From the NCBI RefSeq assembly GCF_000820305.1, contig NZ_CDBH01000046.1, positions 25,574 to 89,573 of the forward strand: 64,000 nt of DNA, written 5' to 3'. Below, in pieces: positions 1 to 7,798 of the stretch. The position numbers and the translations under genes are program-made. Within the stretch, counting starts at the first letter, position 1. Each line of letters begins with the position of its first letter. This DNA comes from Aeromonas dhakensis (lineage in GTDB: Bacteria > Pseudomonadota > Gammaproteobacteria > Enterobacterales > Aeromonadaceae). Under the pieces are notes generated by a model. The model worked only from the letters and a program-made list of their open reading frames with translations, ran no database searches and had not been told where the DNA came from.

Positions 1-252
1 CACCCGAAACTCCTGCAGGGCCCGCTTGATCCAGCCGCTGGCGGCGGTCGGGCGCGGGGCGCCAAAGCCGGGCCCGCCCTGCAGGAACAGCAGCCAGGGC
101 AGATCGTCATGCAGCCTGTCCTGGCGGCAGAGGGTGCGGCCGAACAGGGTGAGGGTCTCCTCCTCATCCGGTCGCTGGTGGTCGAGGGGCACGGTGAAGA
201 AGCGGGGCTCGCAATGGATGCCGTCCAGCACGTAACGCAACGGGCTGCTCAT
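1..252 (-). CDS. pip: Prolyl aminopeptidase (proline iminopeptidase), N-terminal part only
   Basis: This is the first 84 codons of an alpha/beta-hydrolase that removes N-terminal proline from peptides (family S33); the rest lies beyond the left edge. The start ATG is at 252. The visible part contains LPWLLFLQGGPGFGAPRP, the oxyanion-hole HGGPG-type motif of S33 peptidases. The N-terminus (MSSPLRYVLDGIHCEP) matches what I remember of the Aeromonas sobria enzyme with a few substitutions. The catalytic Ser, Asp and His are not in the window. No signal peptide is visible, so the enzyme is probably cytoplasmic. Confidence 0.88.
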   Translation of the reverse strand, partial: MSSPLRYVLDGIHCEPRFFTVPLDHQRPDEEETLTLFGRTLCRQDRLHDDLPWLLFLQGGPGFGAPRPTAASGWIKRALQEFRV

Positions 253-477
253 CTGGGGTCTCCCTGAAGGTAGGAAAATCGTCGGCCTCATCATAGCCCT
301 GGCGCAGGAGCGGGTCACGCCGGTTTTCCAAATTGTTAACATTGTCGTCAAGTGAAAACGGGGGCTGCAGGGTGATGAATTTATTGTCGGCAAGGGAGTT
401 GACGGTGGCGGGCCGGCTGCACAAAGATGGCTCGCCTGCCGACGGGGCAGGGGTCGTAACAGGATGAGGTGGGCGCG

Positions 478-612
478 ATGAAGCCTGGGTGGAGACGATT
501 GCGCAAAAAAGAGAAACGGGTGAACCCGGAGGGTTTGCTGCAGACCGGCTTGTTGCTGTTCAGTGCCACCTGCGGCGCGACCCTGCTGCTGGCAACCTGC
601 AACGGCAGCTGA
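478..612 (+). CDS. Small hypothetical membrane protein, 44 aa
   Basis: A short frame from ATG 478 to TGA 612. It has a very basic N-terminus (WRRLRKKEKR) followed by one hydrophobic stretch (LLQTGLLLFSATCGATLLLA), so a single membrane-spanning peptide with its N-terminus in the cytoplasm is plausible. A purine-rich AGGATGAGG lies about 9 bases upstream. A hairpin terminator at 621-649 follows the stop at once, although it also serves the tRNAs on the other strand. I do not recognise a family. It may be a chance frame. Confidence 0.4.
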   Translation: MKPGWRRLRKKEKRVNPEGLLQTGLLLFSATCGATLLLATCNGS

Positions 613-620
613 CCGGAATG

Positions 621-649
621 AAAAAAGCCCGCTCGATGAGCGGGCTTTT
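621..649. terminator. Bidirectional intrinsic terminator
   Basis: The stem AAGCCCGCTC/GAGCGGGCTT has an A-run on the left and TTTT on the right. It would end the leftward tRNA transcript (656-811) and the rightward small frame at 478-612. Confidence 0.8.
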
Positions 650-655
650 CAAATT

Positions 656-731
656 TGGCTCCTCCTACTGGACTTGAACCAGTGACATACGGATTAACAG
701 TCCGCCGTTCTACCGACTGAACTAAGGAGGA
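656..731 (-). tRNA. tRNA-Asn (GTT)
   Basis: A 76-base cloverleaf with encoded CCA, read on the minus strand. The acceptor stem is TCCTCCT/AGGAGGA and the anticodon loop reads CTGTTAA, giving anticodon GTT. It is the second gene of a two-tRNA transcript, with four bases between it and tRNA-Phe. Confidence 0.97.
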
Positions 732-735
732 ATTG

Positions 736-811
736 TGGTGCCCAGAGACGGAATCGAACCGCCGACACGGGGATTTTCAATCCCCTGCTCTACCGACTGA
801 GCTATCTGGGC
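736..811 (-). tRNA. tRNA-Phe (GAA)
   Basis: A 76-base cloverleaf with encoded CCA. The acceptor stem begins GCCCAGA, the anticodon loop reads TTGAAAA, giving anticodon GAA, and the T-arm carries GGTTCGATTCC. It is the first gene after a consensus-like promoter at 822-850. Confidence 0.97.
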
Positions 812-821
812 AACGGCGCGC

Positions 822-850
822 ATTAAACCCTTTCTGAACGGATGTGTCAA
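822..850 (-). promoter_or_regulatory. Sigma70 promoter of the tRNA-Phe/tRNA-Asn transcript
   Basis: On the minus strand: -35 TTGACA, 17-base spacer, -10 TTTAAT, then a GC-rich discriminator (GCGCGCC). Such discriminators are typical of stable-RNA promoters under stringent control. Confidence 0.85.
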
Positions 851-954
851 CCGCATGGCGCAGATAGTCGCATTGTTCGCTCGACAAGTGAGCAATCAGG
901 GTGTTTGTTGGGCGGTTTGGCCTGTTTTCATCCTGGGCGGCGGGTCGGCAGATG

Positions 955-976
955 AAAAAAGGGGCCCTAGGGCCCC
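955..976 (-). terminator. Intrinsic terminator of the M6 protease gene
   Basis: On the minus strand, GGGGCCCTAGGGCCCC is followed by six T residues, 19 bases beyond the stop codon. Confidence 0.85.
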
Positions 977-994
977 TTGTCATGGTTATCGTGC

Positions 995-3271
995 TCAGTG
1001 GCGGCTGACGATGATCCGCCCGGTACTCATGTCACGGGCCTGACCGGTGACGCTGATCTTGAGCCCGTATTCGGGCAGCAGGCGACCGGCATCCGGGATC
1101 TCCTTGCTCTGGTAGCTGCGGGAATCCTTGAACACCCGGTTCGGGGTGATCCAGAAGTCGCGCAGCAGGGAGCCGCTCGGGTGCTTGAGGTTGAGCGGCT
1201 GCTGGAAGCCCAGGCTGAAGGTGGCGTCGTGGATCTGGTAGCGGGTACCGGCCACGGCGCCGTCGCTCCACTTGAGGGTGCGCTGATCCGCATCCACCAC
1301 CCCGAGGAAGCCCTCACCCGGGTGGACTCCCACCCAGTTGTTGACCTGGCTGTTGTCCACGTACCAGAGCAGCATGCCCGGCTCGTAGCGCATCAGCTGG
1401 TCGGCCACATTGATGTGGGCCAGCCCCTTGTCCACTCCCGCATGGTTGCGCCACTCGGCCAGGTAGTAGTGATCCTTGGCCTCGTTGCCGTCGCTCTTCA
1501 CGAAGCCGGCCAGGGTGAAGGGGGAGTTGCCCTCGGCACCGTCTCTCAGCAGGGTGTCGCCATCGGCGAGGATCTGCAGCTCGTCCACGAACAGCCCGTT
1601 CTCGGCCACGCCGCCGTCGCTCAGGTATTGCAGGGTCAGAGTGACCTGCTGACCGGCCCAGGGGGTGAGGTCGAACTCGGCATCGGTCCAGCCGTTGGAG
1701 TTGCCGGTGATGCCGACCCCGAAGCCGACCCCGTTGGGATCGTCACTGGTGGTCAGGTTGCCCGCGATGGGCTGGCCGTTGACCAGCACCCTGGCGTAGT
1801 CGTACCCCTCTTCAATCTGATACCAGGCCTTGAAGTTGAGGCTGGCGCTCTGTTTGCCGCTCAGATCCAGCTTGAGGCTCATGCGGTTGTCGAGGTTGTT
1901 GCCCTTGCCGCCGTGGTACTCGTACTGGCCGGCGTAGGGCGGGTTGAGGGGGATCTGCTTGGCCGGCAGGTTGATGCGCACCACGTCGTCGTTGCGTCCC
2001 TTGTCGTTGGCCTGATCCAGCATGTAGACGTTGCCGCGCGGGCTGAGATCGGCGAGCTGCACATTGCTGCCGTGCAGCCAGTTGCCGCCGAGGGAGGCCT
2101 GCAGGAACTCCTTGGCCCAGGCGGAGAACCCGGTCGGCTCGGTGCCGCCGATGACCCCGGCCCAGGAGCCTGAGGACATGATGGACCAGGTCGCCACCGG
2201 TTCCCCCTTGCCGGTGTACTTGGTGTCGTACTCGTCCGGCAGCCCCAGATCGTGGCCATATTCGTGGGCACAGACCCCGGCCGCCGCATCGATGGGCTGG
2301 ATGGTGTAGTCGTAGGCGGCAAACTTGCCACCGAAGTTCTGGCTCGGGCTGCTGGTGCCCGGGATGGGGTAGGGGGCACCCAGGTTCCAGCGGTGCGCCC
2401 AGATGGCGTCTTCGCCGAGATCGCCGCCACCGGCCTCCTCGCCGACGCTGGAGTGGAAGATCATCAGGTGGTCGATGAGGCCGTCCGGCTCGTCCCGGTT
2501 GCCGTTGCCGTTGAGATCGTAGCGATCCTCCTGGTCAAACTCGGACAGATCGATGGAGGGGTCGCCCGCCACCTGGATCAACGCCTCCTTCACCAGCTCC
2601 CGGATGGTGTTCGGGGTGGCATTGGCGCCGTAGTAGGCGGCGTTCTTGCTGGCGGTATACCAGCCCGCCACCTGGCCGCGCACGCTGTAGCTCTTGCCTG
2701 ACTGCTGCTCGTAGAACTGGCGCATGGAGATGAACTGCTCGCCGTTCGGGCCGGCATAGCCCTTGGACGAGAACAGCAGGTCGTTGTAGTGCTCCGGGGT
2801 GTAATCCGGGTAGTACATCTTGGTGAGCTCGGGGCGGATGCTGTTCTTCGGGTAGTCGGGGAAGTCCACCAGGATGGCGAGGATCTTGTCCTTGCGCATC
2901 TTGCCCTGGTAGTGCTCCCGCTCGATAGACTTGAGCAGCAGGGTAGGCACCCGATCGCCGGGACGGGCGGTGCCGTTGAGGCGGATCTTCTTGAGGATGG
3001 TCTCCCGCACCTTGCCCTCTTTCACCGCCAAGGTACCGCTGTTGCCCTGATAGGCCCGCGACTTCTCGCGATAGTAGCTGGCGAGGGCCGCCTGCTCCTG
3101 CTCGGGGGAGGCCAGGGTCGGGATGCGGCCGCTCTTCTTGAGCATCTCCAGCACCTTCACCTCATCGGCCAGGGGGGCATCGAACGGACCGTGGACCGGG
3201 GCGGCCATGGCGTGGTTTCCAATCATAAGGGTTGAGCCGACAAGCAGGCTCATTATTGTTTTTTTAGGCAT
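995..3271 (-). CDS. Secreted M6-family metalloprotease (immune inhibitor A type, PrtV-like)
   Basis: A 758-residue zinc metalloprotease that is probably exported. It has a signal peptide (MPKKTIMSLLVGSTLMIGNH, ending AMA). The propeptide-like region runs to about residue 120. The M6 catalytic domain carries HEYGHDLGLPDEYD at residues 336-349, the extended zinc site HExxHxxGxxxE/D of the family. Residues about 520-620 resemble the carbohydrate-binding-like module of immune inhibitor A proteins. The start ATG at 3271 follows GAAGGAGC at a good distance. Family members in Vibrio (PrtV) and Bacillus (InhA) degrade host matrix and immune proteins. No PKD repeats are seen, unlike PrtV. A terminator-like hairpin lies in its leader. 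Confidence 0.9.
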   Translation of the reverse strand: MPKKTIMSLLVGSTLMIGNHAMAAPVHGPFDAPLADEVKVLEMLKKSGRIPTLASPEQEQAALASYYREKSRAYQGNSGTLAVKEGKVRETILKKIRLNGTARPGDRVPTLLLKSIEREHYQGKMRKDKILAILVDFPDYPKNSIRPELTKMYYPDYTPEHYNDLLFSSKGYAGPNGEQFISMRQFYEQQSGKSYSVRGQVAGWYTASKNAAYYGANATPNTIRELVKEALIQVAGDPSIDLSEFDQEDRYDLNGNGNRDEPDGLIDHLMIFHSSVGEEAGGGDLGEDAIWAHRWNLGAPYPIPGTSSPSQNFGGKFAAYDYTIQPIDAAAGVCAHEYGHDLGLPDEYDTKYTGKGEPVATWSIMSSGSWAGVIGGTEPTGFSAWAKEFLQASLGGNWLHGSNVQLADLSPRGNVYMLDQANDKGRNDDVVRINLPAKQIPLNPPYAGQYEYHGGKGNNLDNRMSLKLDLSGKQSASLNFKAWYQIEEGYDYARVLVNGQPIAGNLTTSDDPNGVGFGVGITGNSNGWTDAEFDLTPWAGQQVTLTLQYLSDGGVAENGLFVDELQILADGDTLLRDGAEGNSPFTLAGFVKSDGNEAKDHYYLAEWRNHAGVDKGLAHINVADQLMRYEPGMLLWYVDNSQVNNWVGVHPGEGFLGVVDADQRTLKWSDGAVAGTRYQIHDATFSLGFQQPLNLKHPSGSLLRDFWITPNRVFKDSRSYQSKEIPDAGRLLPEYGLKISVTGQARDMSTGRIIVSRH

Positions 3272-3295
3272 TATCTATGTGCTCCTTCACATGAT

Positions 3296-3318
3296 AAAAA
3301 GGGAGCCTCACTGGCTCC
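3296..3318 (-). terminator. Terminator-like hairpin in the leader of the M6 protease gene
   Basis: On the minus strand, GGAGCC-AGTGA-GGCTCC is followed by C and five T residues. It ends 24 bases before the protease start codon and just upstream of its ribosome binding site (3281-3288). No convincing gene upstream on this strand needs a terminator here. It may be an attenuator, or may block read-through from antisense transcription. Confidence 0.6.
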
Positions 3319-3690
3319 TCTTTCCGTACGGGCGATGGATTGCCCGCGTCCCTTGATACACTCCGTGGATGGCCTTGTCACCGTCGCGCTGCTGGTGGAT
3401 CCTGCTGATTTCAAACGGCTTGCTGGCGCTGTCGCGTGGTTTTGACACATCCGTGCAAAGCTCCATATGGAGCAATCCTGTTTTGGCGGCAGATTACCCT
3501 TTATTAACCTTTTGTGATGGCACCCCATTTGGGGTGGCTGCCGACGACGGCTTATCTTGGTCTGCCGCATTGAGCCGGATGGGCTGTGCGAGTATGCTTT
3601 GCCGCAACCGGGCCTGCGGGGCGGCAGATGGCCGAGATGGCACCGTCCGCGCAAGCATTTGATCACAACACAGTCGCATCTGGGGTTAAT
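3319..3690. other. Intergenic region between the M6 protease and rraB
   Basis: No convincing gene here. On the plus strand, TTGACA at 3442-3447 and TATGGA at 3466-3471 (18-base spacer) could be the rraB promoter. The -10 lies in the perfect 14-base palindrome GCTCCATATGGAGC (3460-3473). A second perfect inverted repeat, CACCCCATTTGGGGTG (3521-3536), would form a hairpin in the long rraB leader. Confidence 0.4.
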
Positions 3691-4038
3691 ATGAGTCTTG
3701 ATATGCAAGAGTGGCGCGAAGAGACCACCGCCATCGTCAACGAGTTGCTGGCCGATGGCAGCAACCCGGATTTGGAGTACGAGATTGAGCACCACTTTGC
3801 CTGCCAGGATTTCGATCTGCTGGAGAAGGCGGCGGTCGACCTGTTCAAGGCCGGTTTCGAAGTGACCGATGCCGAAGAGATGGAGCTGGATGACGGCGCC
3901 ACCATCTTCTGCTTCGACGCCACCGTCGAGTGCAAGCTGGACATCGAGACCATAGTGGCGGATATCGCCACCATGCTGCCCATCCTCGAAAAATACGGCG
4001 TGGACTACGACGGCTGGGGCACCTACTTCCAGGAGTAA
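3691..4038 (+). CDS. rraB: Regulator of ribonuclease E activity B
   Basis: A 115-residue acidic cytoplasmic protein resembling E. coli RraB (YjgD). The opening REETTAIVNELLADGSNPD, the IEHHFA segment and the closing YDGWGTYF are all family hallmarks. RraB binds RNase E and alters degradosome composition, slowing turnover of a subset of mRNAs. The start at 3691 is chosen over the upstream ATG at 3586 because the family begins here and GGGGT precedes it. The protein lacks the long acidic tail of the E. coli homologue. It is a single-gene unit between its own leader and a bidirectional terminator. Confidence 0.92.
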   Translation: MSLDMQEWREETTAIVNELLADGSNPDLEYEIEHHFACQDFDLLEKAAVDLFKAGFEVTDAEEMELDDGATIFCFDATVECKLDIETIVADIATMLPILEKYGVDYDGWGTYFQE

Positions 4039-4066
4039 GGCGCCAGCTCACGCACGCTTTGCAAAA

Positions 4067-4100
4067 ACAACAAGGCCACCCTCGGGTGGCCTTGTTGTTG
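4067..4100. terminator. Bidirectional terminator between rraB and the EAL protein
   Basis: A long perfect stem (CAACAAGGCCACCC/GGGTGGCCTTGTTG) sits between the convergent genes. The runs next to the stem are mixed rather than pure T, so termination is likely but not certain. Confidence 0.7.
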
Positions 4101-4106
4101 TGAGCA

Positions 4107-6092
4107 TCACGCCTGTGGCAACTGGTAGCAGCGGGCAAACTCGGCGGGGGGTAGCGGGCGGCTGAACAGGTAGCCCTGCAACCGGTCGCAGCCGGCCTGC
4201 ACCAGCCACGCCTGCTGCTCTTGCGTCTCCACCCCTTCGGCGGTGATCTTGATGCCGAGCTCGTGGCCCAGCCCGATGACGGAGCGCACGATGGCGGTGG
4301 TGGCCTGGTTGGTGACCAGCTCCTGCGTGAAGCTTTTGTCGAGCTTGAGGGTCGCCACCTGCAGCCGTGGCAGGTAGGCCAGACTGCAGTAGCCGGTGCC
4401 GAAGTCGTCGATGGCGAGTTGAAAGCCCGCCTCGATCAGGCAGGCCAGGTTGCTCTCTATCTCGTCGGCGTTCTCCATCAGCACCCCTTCGGTGATCTCC
4501 AGCTCCAGCTGCCAGGGGGCGAGGCCGTGACGCTCGATGCAGGCGAAGATCTGCGGGCAGAGCTCGGGATCGCGAAATTGCAGCGGCGACAGGTTGATGG
4601 AGAGCACCAGATCCGGCGCATCGGCCTGCCAGCGGGCCAGCTGGGCGCAGCCCTGCTCCAGCATGTGGCAGCCGAGCAGGCCGATGAGTCCCAGCTCTTC
4701 CGCCAGCGGGATGAACTCGTCAGGCGAGATCATGCCTAGCTCGGGATGGGGCCAGCGGCAGAGCAGCTCGGCCCCGTGCAGCTGGCTGGTGCGGGTGCTG
4801 ATGATGGGCTGGTAGACGGCGGTCAGCTGGCCGGACTTGATGGCGAGCGGCAACTGGGCCGCGATGAGCTGGCGACGCTTGAGCTTGGCATCGAGTTCGG
4901 GGTCGAACAGGGTGCAGTGCTGCTGTTGGCGTTTGCCCTGGGCCAAGGCGGCCTCGGCGTGGCTCAGCAGCCGTTCGGCATCGTTGGCCTTGCCGTGGGC
5001 GATGCCGAGGAACACCGGGATCTGGATCCTGTGCTCTTCCACCTGGTAGGGGACCATCAGCGCCCCCTGCAAACGGCTGCTCCAGTTGGCCAGCGGCTCG
5101 TTCAGTTCGGGCAGCAGCATGGCAAAGTCGTCGGCGGCGACCCGGCACACCAGCGACTGGGGCGGAGCCAGCTGCTGCAGGCGACGGGCCACCTGGCTGA
5201 GCAGGCGGTCTGCGACCCGGATGCCGAAGCGGTCGTTGATCTCGCGAAAGTGTTGCAGGTCGACCAGCACCAGGCTCGCCTTGCGGGCGCCGAGGTGACG
5301 GCTGGTCTGCAGAAAGTGGGAGAGCTTGAGCAGGCCGGTCAGGCTGTCGTAGTGCTGCTCCTGCTGCAACTGGGCCTGGGTGGTGCGCAGCCCGGTGATG
5401 TCGCGGCTCAGGGTGAGGATGCCGAGGGAGTTGCCCTCGTCGTCCGGCACCTCGACCCGGGTCACCTCCAGATGGCGGCCCTGGCCGTTGGCATCCACCA
5501 GGCAGTATTCACCCCGTCCCATCGGCAGCTCGGTAGAGAGACGGTGGGCCACCCGCTGGCCGAGGGCCTCGCTGGCCGCCATCCCCATGAAGTCGAGAAA
5601 GGCCTGGTTGCAGTCGATCAACAGCCCCTGATGGTCTTCCAGCCGGATCGGATCCGGGATGGCGTCCAGCAGGCGGCGTTGCAGCAGCTGTTGCTGGCGA
5701 AAGGTCTGCTCCAGCTCCTTGCGCTGATCTATCTCGTTGACCATGCCGAACAGGGCCACCGGCTTGCCCTGCTCGTCGTAGAGCGGGATCTTGTGGATCT
5801 CCATCCAGCTGGTGGCGTCGCCGTTGCTGCAGTGCAACTGCTGATAGAGCAGGGGTTTGCCCTCCGCCAGCAGGCGCAGATCCTCTTCCCGAAAGATGTC
5901 ACCCCAGGGCATGTCGGCGTCCGTCTTGCCGACGAGATCCGCCGGCAACGGCAGCCCCGCCTGCTCCGTGAAGGCACGGTTGGCAAACAGGTAGCGCCCA
6001 TCCGTATCCCGGCAGAAGATATTCATGGGTAGCTGGTCGATGATCTGCTGCAGCAGGGGCAGGGTGAGCAAGGAGTTCACACAGACACTCAC
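4107..6092 (-). CDS. PAS-PAS-GGDEF-EAL protein, probable c-di-GMP phosphodiesterase
   Basis: About 661 residues, with no membrane segment. Two PAS domains (roughly 10-120 and 130-240) precede a GGDEF domain (about 250-405) and an EAL domain (about 415-655). The GGDEF signature is degenerate: VCRVAADDFAMLLPE has AADDF where cyclases have GGDEF, so cyclase activity is unlikely. The EAL domain looks intact: GAELLCRW gives the metal-binding Glu, DDFGTGYCSLAYL is the loop-6 motif and KLDKSF carries the catalytic Lys. It should therefore hydrolyse c-di-GMP under control of a PAS-sensed signal. The start is uncertain: GTG 6092 or GTG 6080 keeps the first PAS helix, but neither has a clear ribosome binding site. 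The frame stays open far upstream, over the lipoprotein gene, by chance. Confidence 0.85.
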   Translation of the reverse strand: MSVCVNSLLTLPLLQQIIDQLPMNIFCRDTDGRYLFANRAFTEQAGLPLPADLVGKTDADMPWGDIFREEDLRLLAEGKPLLYQQLHCSNGDATSWMEIHKIPLYDEQGKPVALFGMVNEIDQRKELEQTFRQQQLLQRRLLDAIPDPIRLEDHQGLLIDCNQAFLDFMGMAASEALGQRVAHRLSTELPMGRGEYCLVDANGQGRHLEVTRVEVPDDEGNSLGILTLSRDITGLRTTQAQLQQEQHYDSLTGLLKLSHFLQTSRHLGARKASLVLVDLQHFREINDRFGIRVADRLLSQVARRLQQLAPPQSLVCRVAADDFAMLLPELNEPLANWSSRLQGALMVPYQVEEHRIQIPVFLGIAHGKANDAERLLSHAEAALAQGKRQQQHCTLFDPELDAKLKRRQLIAAQLPLAIKSGQLTAVYQPIISTRTSQLHGAELLCRWPHPELGMISPDEFIPLAEELGLIGLLGCHMLEQGCAQLARWQADAPDLVLSINLSPLQFRDPELCPQIFACIERHGLAPWQLELEITEGVLMENADEIESNLACLIEAGFQLAIDDFGTGYCSLAYLPRLQVATLKLDKSFTQELVTNQATTAIVRSVIGLGHELGIKITAEGVETQEQQAWLVQAGCDRLQGYLFSRPLPPAEFARCYQLPQA

Positions 6093-6251
6093 GGGGGAAA
6101 TTTCGAGCAAATCTATGATAGCAGGCTGGTTTTGTAAAGCTTGGGTTAAGGCTGACTCATTTCTGCCGATCCCTGCTGACAGTCTGTGTCGCTGCCGCCA
6201 TAATAGCCGCCGGTCGGCCGAGGGCCGGATTATATGGATGAGAGAAGCAGC

Positions 6252-6746
6252 ATGAAAAAGATAGTGGGAGTAGCACTGGCCCTGTTGATGGCCGGTTGTG
6301 CCAGCGACAACAATGGCGGCGAGCAGTACCGCTATACCCCGCCGGTAGCCAAGGCGACCAACAACACCCAGGAGATGCAGATCCCGGTGGATCTGGTGTG
6401 GGCCCGCGCCGAGAAGTGGTTTGGCGATCATGGCCTTAACATCGAAAACAGCCAGCGTGGCTCCGGCCTGATGACCGCCAACGTCGAGAATTCGGCCGAC
6501 GGTCTGGAGTGGCTGGATTGCGGTACCATGGGCTCCAAGGTCGCACTGGGCAACCCCAACCTGCAGATCAACCTGATCATCACCCAGAGCGGCAACAACA
6601 GCGTGGCCACCGTCAACGTCAAGGGCAACACCCAGCTCTACTTCGTCGAGTCCTCCGGTGAGCGGGTACCGGCTCCTTCCATCACCCCGGTGTGCGTCTC
6701 CCGCGGCAGCCTGGAGCAGAGCCTGTTCTCCACCCTCGCCAACTAA
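6252..6746 (+). CDS. Hypothetical lipoprotein, 164 aa
   Basis: A type II signal peptide with lipobox LMAGC ending at residue 17 makes this an envelope lipoprotein. Asp is not at +2, so outer-membrane sorting is likely. The region VDLVWARAEKWFGDHGLNIE, followed by ENSQRGSGLMTA, resembles a single helix-grip repeat of BamC/NlpB-type lipoproteins. The start ATG 6252 has AGAGAAG upstream. It is a single gene with a good terminator. No specific function can be assigned. Confidence 0.8.
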   Translation: MKKIVGVALALLMAGCASDNNGGEQYRYTPPVAKATNNTQEMQIPVDLVWARAEKWFGDHGLNIENSQRGSGLMTANVENSADGLEWLDCGTMGSKVALGNPNLQINLIITQSGNNSVATVNVKGNTQLYFVESSGERVPAPSITPVCVSRGSLEQSLFSTLAN

Positions 6747-6765
6747 GGTTGCGCCGAGTGCCAGC

Positions 6766-6798
6766 AAAAACCCCGTTGCCTGCAACGGGGTTTTTTGT
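6766..6798 (+). terminator. Intrinsic terminator of the lipoprotein gene
   Basis: ACCCCGTTGCCTGCAACGGGG is followed by six T residues. Confidence 0.88.
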
Positions 6799-6843
6799 TT
6801 CCGGCCTGGTGGAAGGGGCATGCGGGCCGCTGTTGATAGCCGC

Positions 6844-6870
6844 AAAAACAACCCCCGGCAGGGCCGGGGG
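6844..6870 (-). terminator. Intrinsic terminator of the psd-associated operon
   Basis: On the minus strand, CCCCCGGCCCTGCCGGGGG is followed by TTGTTTTTG, about 20 bases after the last stop codon of the leftward gene set. Confidence 0.8.
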
Positions 6871-6889
6871 CTGGATAGAGTCGGGTGAC

Positions 6890-7288
6890 TCAGCGGGCGA
6901 CGTCGCCGTGAAACAGCGTCTGCTCGCCGGCTTTGAGCACATACCCCTTCCACGGGAAGAGGGTGTAGCCGCTGCCTTGCCACGACCAGTTGCCTTCTGC
7001 GCCTTGGCGGGTGAGCAGGTGTTGCTCGCCGCTCGGCAGGGTCAGCTCGGCCTGGCTCTGATCGGCGTTGAACAGCACGAAGGCGCTGCTGGTCTGGCCG
7101 GCATCGGTCGGATTGAGCCGGATGCCCTGCTCGAACAGCCGCACGCACTGCCTGGTCAGCGCCGACCACTGATAGCCGGCGCTGGCTCGGCAGCCGTGGA
7201 CATCCTGATCATTGCCGACCAGGTGTTGTTCCGGGGTACTGCAGGCCGCCAGCAGCAGGGAGGCAGCCATCAGGGTCAAGGTACGCAT
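6890..7288 (-). CDS. Small lipoprotein, possibly MliC-like
   Basis: A 132-residue protein with lipobox SLLLAAC at the end of a short signal peptide. The first half has a cysteine-containing motif (GCRASAGYQWSALTRQCVRL) seen in small uncharacterised lipoproteins. The second half (AFVLFNADQSQAELTLPSG, then a Trp-containing strand and WKGYVLK) resembles the beta-barrel of MliC-type lysozyme inhibitors, but I cannot confirm the signature residues. Its start lies 2 bases after the stop of the DUF2960 gene, so the two are co-transcribed. It is the last gene of the operon. Confidence 0.75.
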   Translation of the reverse strand: MRTLTLMAASLLLAACSTPEQHLVGNDQDVHGCRASAGYQWSALTRQCVRLFEQGIRLNPTDAGQTSSAFVLFNADQSQAELTLPSGEQHLLTRQGAEGNWSWQGSGYTLFPWKGYVLKAGEQTLFHGDVAR

Positions 7289-7290
7289 GG

Positions 7291-7542
7291 TTACTCCTTG
7301 GCATCCCGCTCGATGACGATGTTGGAGAAGCCCAGCTCCTTGAAGTAGTTCTCTCGGTAATCCTTCACGCTCTTCTTGTCGCGCCGGCATACCTGGGCCA
7401 GCTGCTCCTCCATGGCGTGGAAGCTGGTCAGGTTGATCCCTTCGGCAGCGGCAATGGCATCGTAGATGCTGTTGAACTTGTCGTTGGCGTAGCCGATCTC
7501 TTTGGTTTTCTTGCCGTAGGTGTAGGTAATCTTGAACGCCAT
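7291..7542 (-). CDS. DUF2960 family protein
   Basis: An 83-residue cytoplasmic protein that fits the small DUF2960 family of Vibrio, Shewanella and Aeromonas. It starts MAFKITYTYGKKTKEI, followed by a conserved IYDAIAAAEGINLTSFHAME helix and ends with a YRENYFKELGFSNI segment. The function of the family is unknown. It lies 4 bases after the VF530-like gene and just before the lipoprotein gene, inside the psd operon. Confidence 0.82.
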   Translation of the reverse strand: MAFKITYTYGKKTKEIGYANDKFNSIYDAIAAAEGINLTSFHAMEEQLAQVCRRDKKSVKDYRENYFKELGFSNIVIERDAKE

Positions 7543-7546
7543 GGCG

Positions 7547-7798
7547 TTATTCCTTTGCTTTGGCCTGCTTGCGCTGGACGTACAGATAGAGGCTCTCGAC
7601 CTTTTCCCGCGCCCAGGGAGTTTTTCGCAAGAATTTCAGGCTGGATTTGATGCTGGGATCCTGGGTAAAGCAGCGGATATTGATCTCCTGCCCCAGTTTC
7701 TCCCAGCCGTAGTGTTCGACCAGGGCGGTGACGATGGCTTCCAGCGTCAGCCCGTGCAGCGGGTTGTTCTTCTGGGAAGAGACGGGCTGATCGCTCAT
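7547..7798 (-). CDS. VF530-family (DUF2132) small DNA-binding protein
   Basis: An 83-residue protein matching the VF530 family, whose founding structure is from Vibrio fischeri. The signature [20 protein letters not shown], then [20 protein letters not shown] and a short basic tail, are typical. The family is annotated as DNA-binding on structural grounds. Its start codon overlaps the psd stop (ATGA), so translation is probably coupled. Confidence 0.85.
   Translation of the reverse strand: MSDQPVSSQKNNPLHGLTLEAIVTALVEHYGWEKLGQEINIRCFTQDPSIKSSLKFLRKTPWAREKVESLYLYVQRKQAKAKE

Noticed and set aside
3369..3662. A 97-codon frame upstream of rraB
   Set aside because: No ribosome binding site, no recognisable composition or domain, and it covers the inverted repeats of the rraB promoter region.
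4107..7169. A single 1020-codon open frame on the minus strand
   Set aside because: Only the part below about 6092 encodes the PAS-GGDEF-EAL protein. The rest overlaps the lipoprotein gene at 6252-6746 antisense and has no domain; it is a chance opening in GC-rich DNA.
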